Positions 63,157-64,000 of a stretch of DNA of 64,000 nucleotides are shown in pieces (positions within the stretch are counted from its first letter, which is position 1; each line of letters starts with the position of its first letter). The notes under the pieces are model-generated. The model was not told the DNA's origin. It did no database searches and saw nothing but the letters and a program-made list of their open reading frames with translations. This DNA comes from an uncultured Collinsella sp. GTDB lineage: Bacteria; Actinomycetota; Coriobacteriia; Coriobacteriales; Coriobacteriaceae. The translations under genes and the position numbers were made by a program. The stretch spans positions 62,001 to 126,000 of the forward strand of contig URRB01000001.1 of the NCBI GenBank assembly GCA_900550195.1, given 5' to 3'.

Positions 63157-64000
63157 ATGAGCGATTTCCTTAACCGTATGAAGTCTGCCGCCAAGGCCGA
63201 CCTTAAGACGATCGTCCTGCCCGAGGGCGAGGATCCGCGCACCATCGTCGCGGCCACCAAGATCATCGAGGAGGGCCTGGCAAAGATCGTCATCCTGGGC
63301 AACCCCGACGAGATCAACGTTCCCGGCGCCACCGTCATCGATCCGCGCAATGCCGAGAAGCACGAGGAGTACGCGCAGAAGTTTGCCGAGCTCCGCGCCA
63401 AGAAGGGCGTCACCATCGAGCAGGCTCGCGCCCAGGTGATGGACGCCACCTACTTTGGCACCATGATGGTCAAGATGGGTGACGCCGACGGCCTGGTCTC
63501 CGGCGCCTGCCACTCCACCGCCGACACCCTGCGCCCCGCGCTGCAGATCCTTAAGACCGCCCCGGGTACCAAGCTGGTCTCGGCCTTCTTCGTGATGTGC
63601 ACCGACACCCCGCAGTTCGGCACCGACGGTACGCTGATCTTCGCCGACTGCGGCCTCAACATCAACCCGTCCTCCGACGAGCTCTCCGAGATCGCCATCG
63701 CCTCCGCTCACTCCTGGTCCACCTTTATGGGCAGCGTCGAGCCGCACGTGGCCATGCTCTCCTACTCCACCATGGGCTCCGCCGGCGGCGAGGTCGCCAA
63801 GAAGGTCCAGGAGGCCGTTAAGTTCTGCAAGGAGAAGGCTCCCGAGCTCGCCATCGATGGCGACCTGCAGCTCGACGCCGCCATCGTTCCCACCGTCGCC
63901 CAGCTCAAGGCCCCCGGCTCCTCCGTTGCCGGCAAGGCCAACGTGCTTGTGTTCCCCGATCTCGAGGCCGGCAACATCGGCTACAAGCTGGTCCAGCGCT
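63157..64000 (+). CDS. pta: Phosphate acetyltransferase, N-terminal part (gene runs off the right edge)
   Basis: The enzyme converts acetyl-CoA and phosphate to acetyl phosphate, the first step of acetate fermentation. The first 281 codons are present; the family's short form has about 330. The N-terminus has LNRMKSAAKADLKTIVLPEGEDPRT, and the active-site region ADGLVSGACHSTADTLRPALQ near residue 110 and MLSYSTMGSAGG near 203 are typical. The start ATG follows AAGGAG. ackA usually follows but lies outside the window. Confidence 0.96.
   Translation, partial: MSDFLNRMKSAAKADLKTIVLPEGEDPRTIVAATKIIEEGLAKIVILGNPDEINVPGATVIDPRNAEKHEEYAQKFAELRAKKGVTIEQARAQVMDATYFGTMMVKMGDADGLVSGACHSTADTLRPALQILKTAPGTKLVSAFFVMCTDTPQFGTDGTLIFADCGLNINPSSDELSEIAIASAHSWSTFMGSVEPHVAMLSYSTMGSAGGEVAKKVQEAVKFCKEKAPELAIDGDLQLDAAIVPTVAQLKAPGSSVAGKANVLVFPDLEAGNIGYKLVQR

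Overview
The window is about 64 kb of compact, GC-rich bacterial chromosome from an actinobacterium of the class Coriobacteriia, most likely a Collinsella-like gut anaerobe. This assignment is an inference. It rests on the gene set (DivIVA, SepF, YggT and YggS beside a division/cell-wall cluster without ftsA), an arginine deiminase locus, a TPP-riboswitch-controlled thiC, and strong GC-ending codon use. I see no tRNA or rRNA gene, CRISPR array, insertion sequence or prophage.

Layout. 1-16.9 kb: the 5' part of argG, a HAD phosphatase, DNA polymerase I, an M18 aminopeptidase, YaaA, thiC and thiD for thiamine pyrimidine synthesis, an SGNH hydrolase, a PARG-like protein, a Bax-inhibitor-1 family membrane protein, a low-affinity phosphate transporter with its DUF47 partner, and a nitroreductase. 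16.9-24.8 kb (minus strand): divIVA, yggT, sepF and yggS, then the complete high-affinity phosphate operon pstS-pstC-pstA-pstB-phoU, which is joined to pgeF by a 4-base overlap. 25.0-40.5 kb (minus): the dcw cluster, transcribed mraZ-rsmH-ftsL-ftsI-murF-mraY-murD-ftsW-murG-murC-murB-ftsQ-ftsZ; murE and ftsA are absent. 41-45.8 kb: xerD, pyrG, a small winged-helix protein and a DUF1846 protein. 46.4-53.4 kb: an arginine catabolism block with a YfcC-type transporter, ornithine carbamoyltransferase, and two arginine deiminase genes with identical coding sequence around a PLP aminotransferase. 54-64 kb: polyphosphate kinase, RlmD-type methyltransferase, a DJ-1 family protein, Maf, a P1-family peptidase, a glycosyltransferase with UDP-galactopyranose mutase, and the 5' part of pta.

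How the genes fit together. Three phosphate systems (Pit/DUF47, Pst/PhoU, polyphosphate kinase) lie in the window. The division and wall genes form one nearly continuous minus-strand block from 16.9 to 40.5 kb into which the pst operon appears to have been inserted. The arginine block would give ATP from arginine if a carbamate kinase exists elsewhere. argG gives the opposite, anabolic direction.

Most unusual signals. (1) A set of long, nearly perfect palindromes lies a few bases after stop codons. Three of them share a nested core with CACATTAAGTG, and others have 18-25 bp stems with loops of about 25 nt and no U tract. (2) Two arginine deiminase genes are identical in sequence but have diverged flanks that still keep a GAACGG pair exactly 21 bp apart. 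(3) Two genes (thiD, yggT) have no ATG, GTG or TTG start and appear to begin at AUA and AUC/AUU. (4) A PARG-like protein has the second signature glutamate replaced by alanine. (5) A chain of six hairpins follows the transporter gene in the arginine block.
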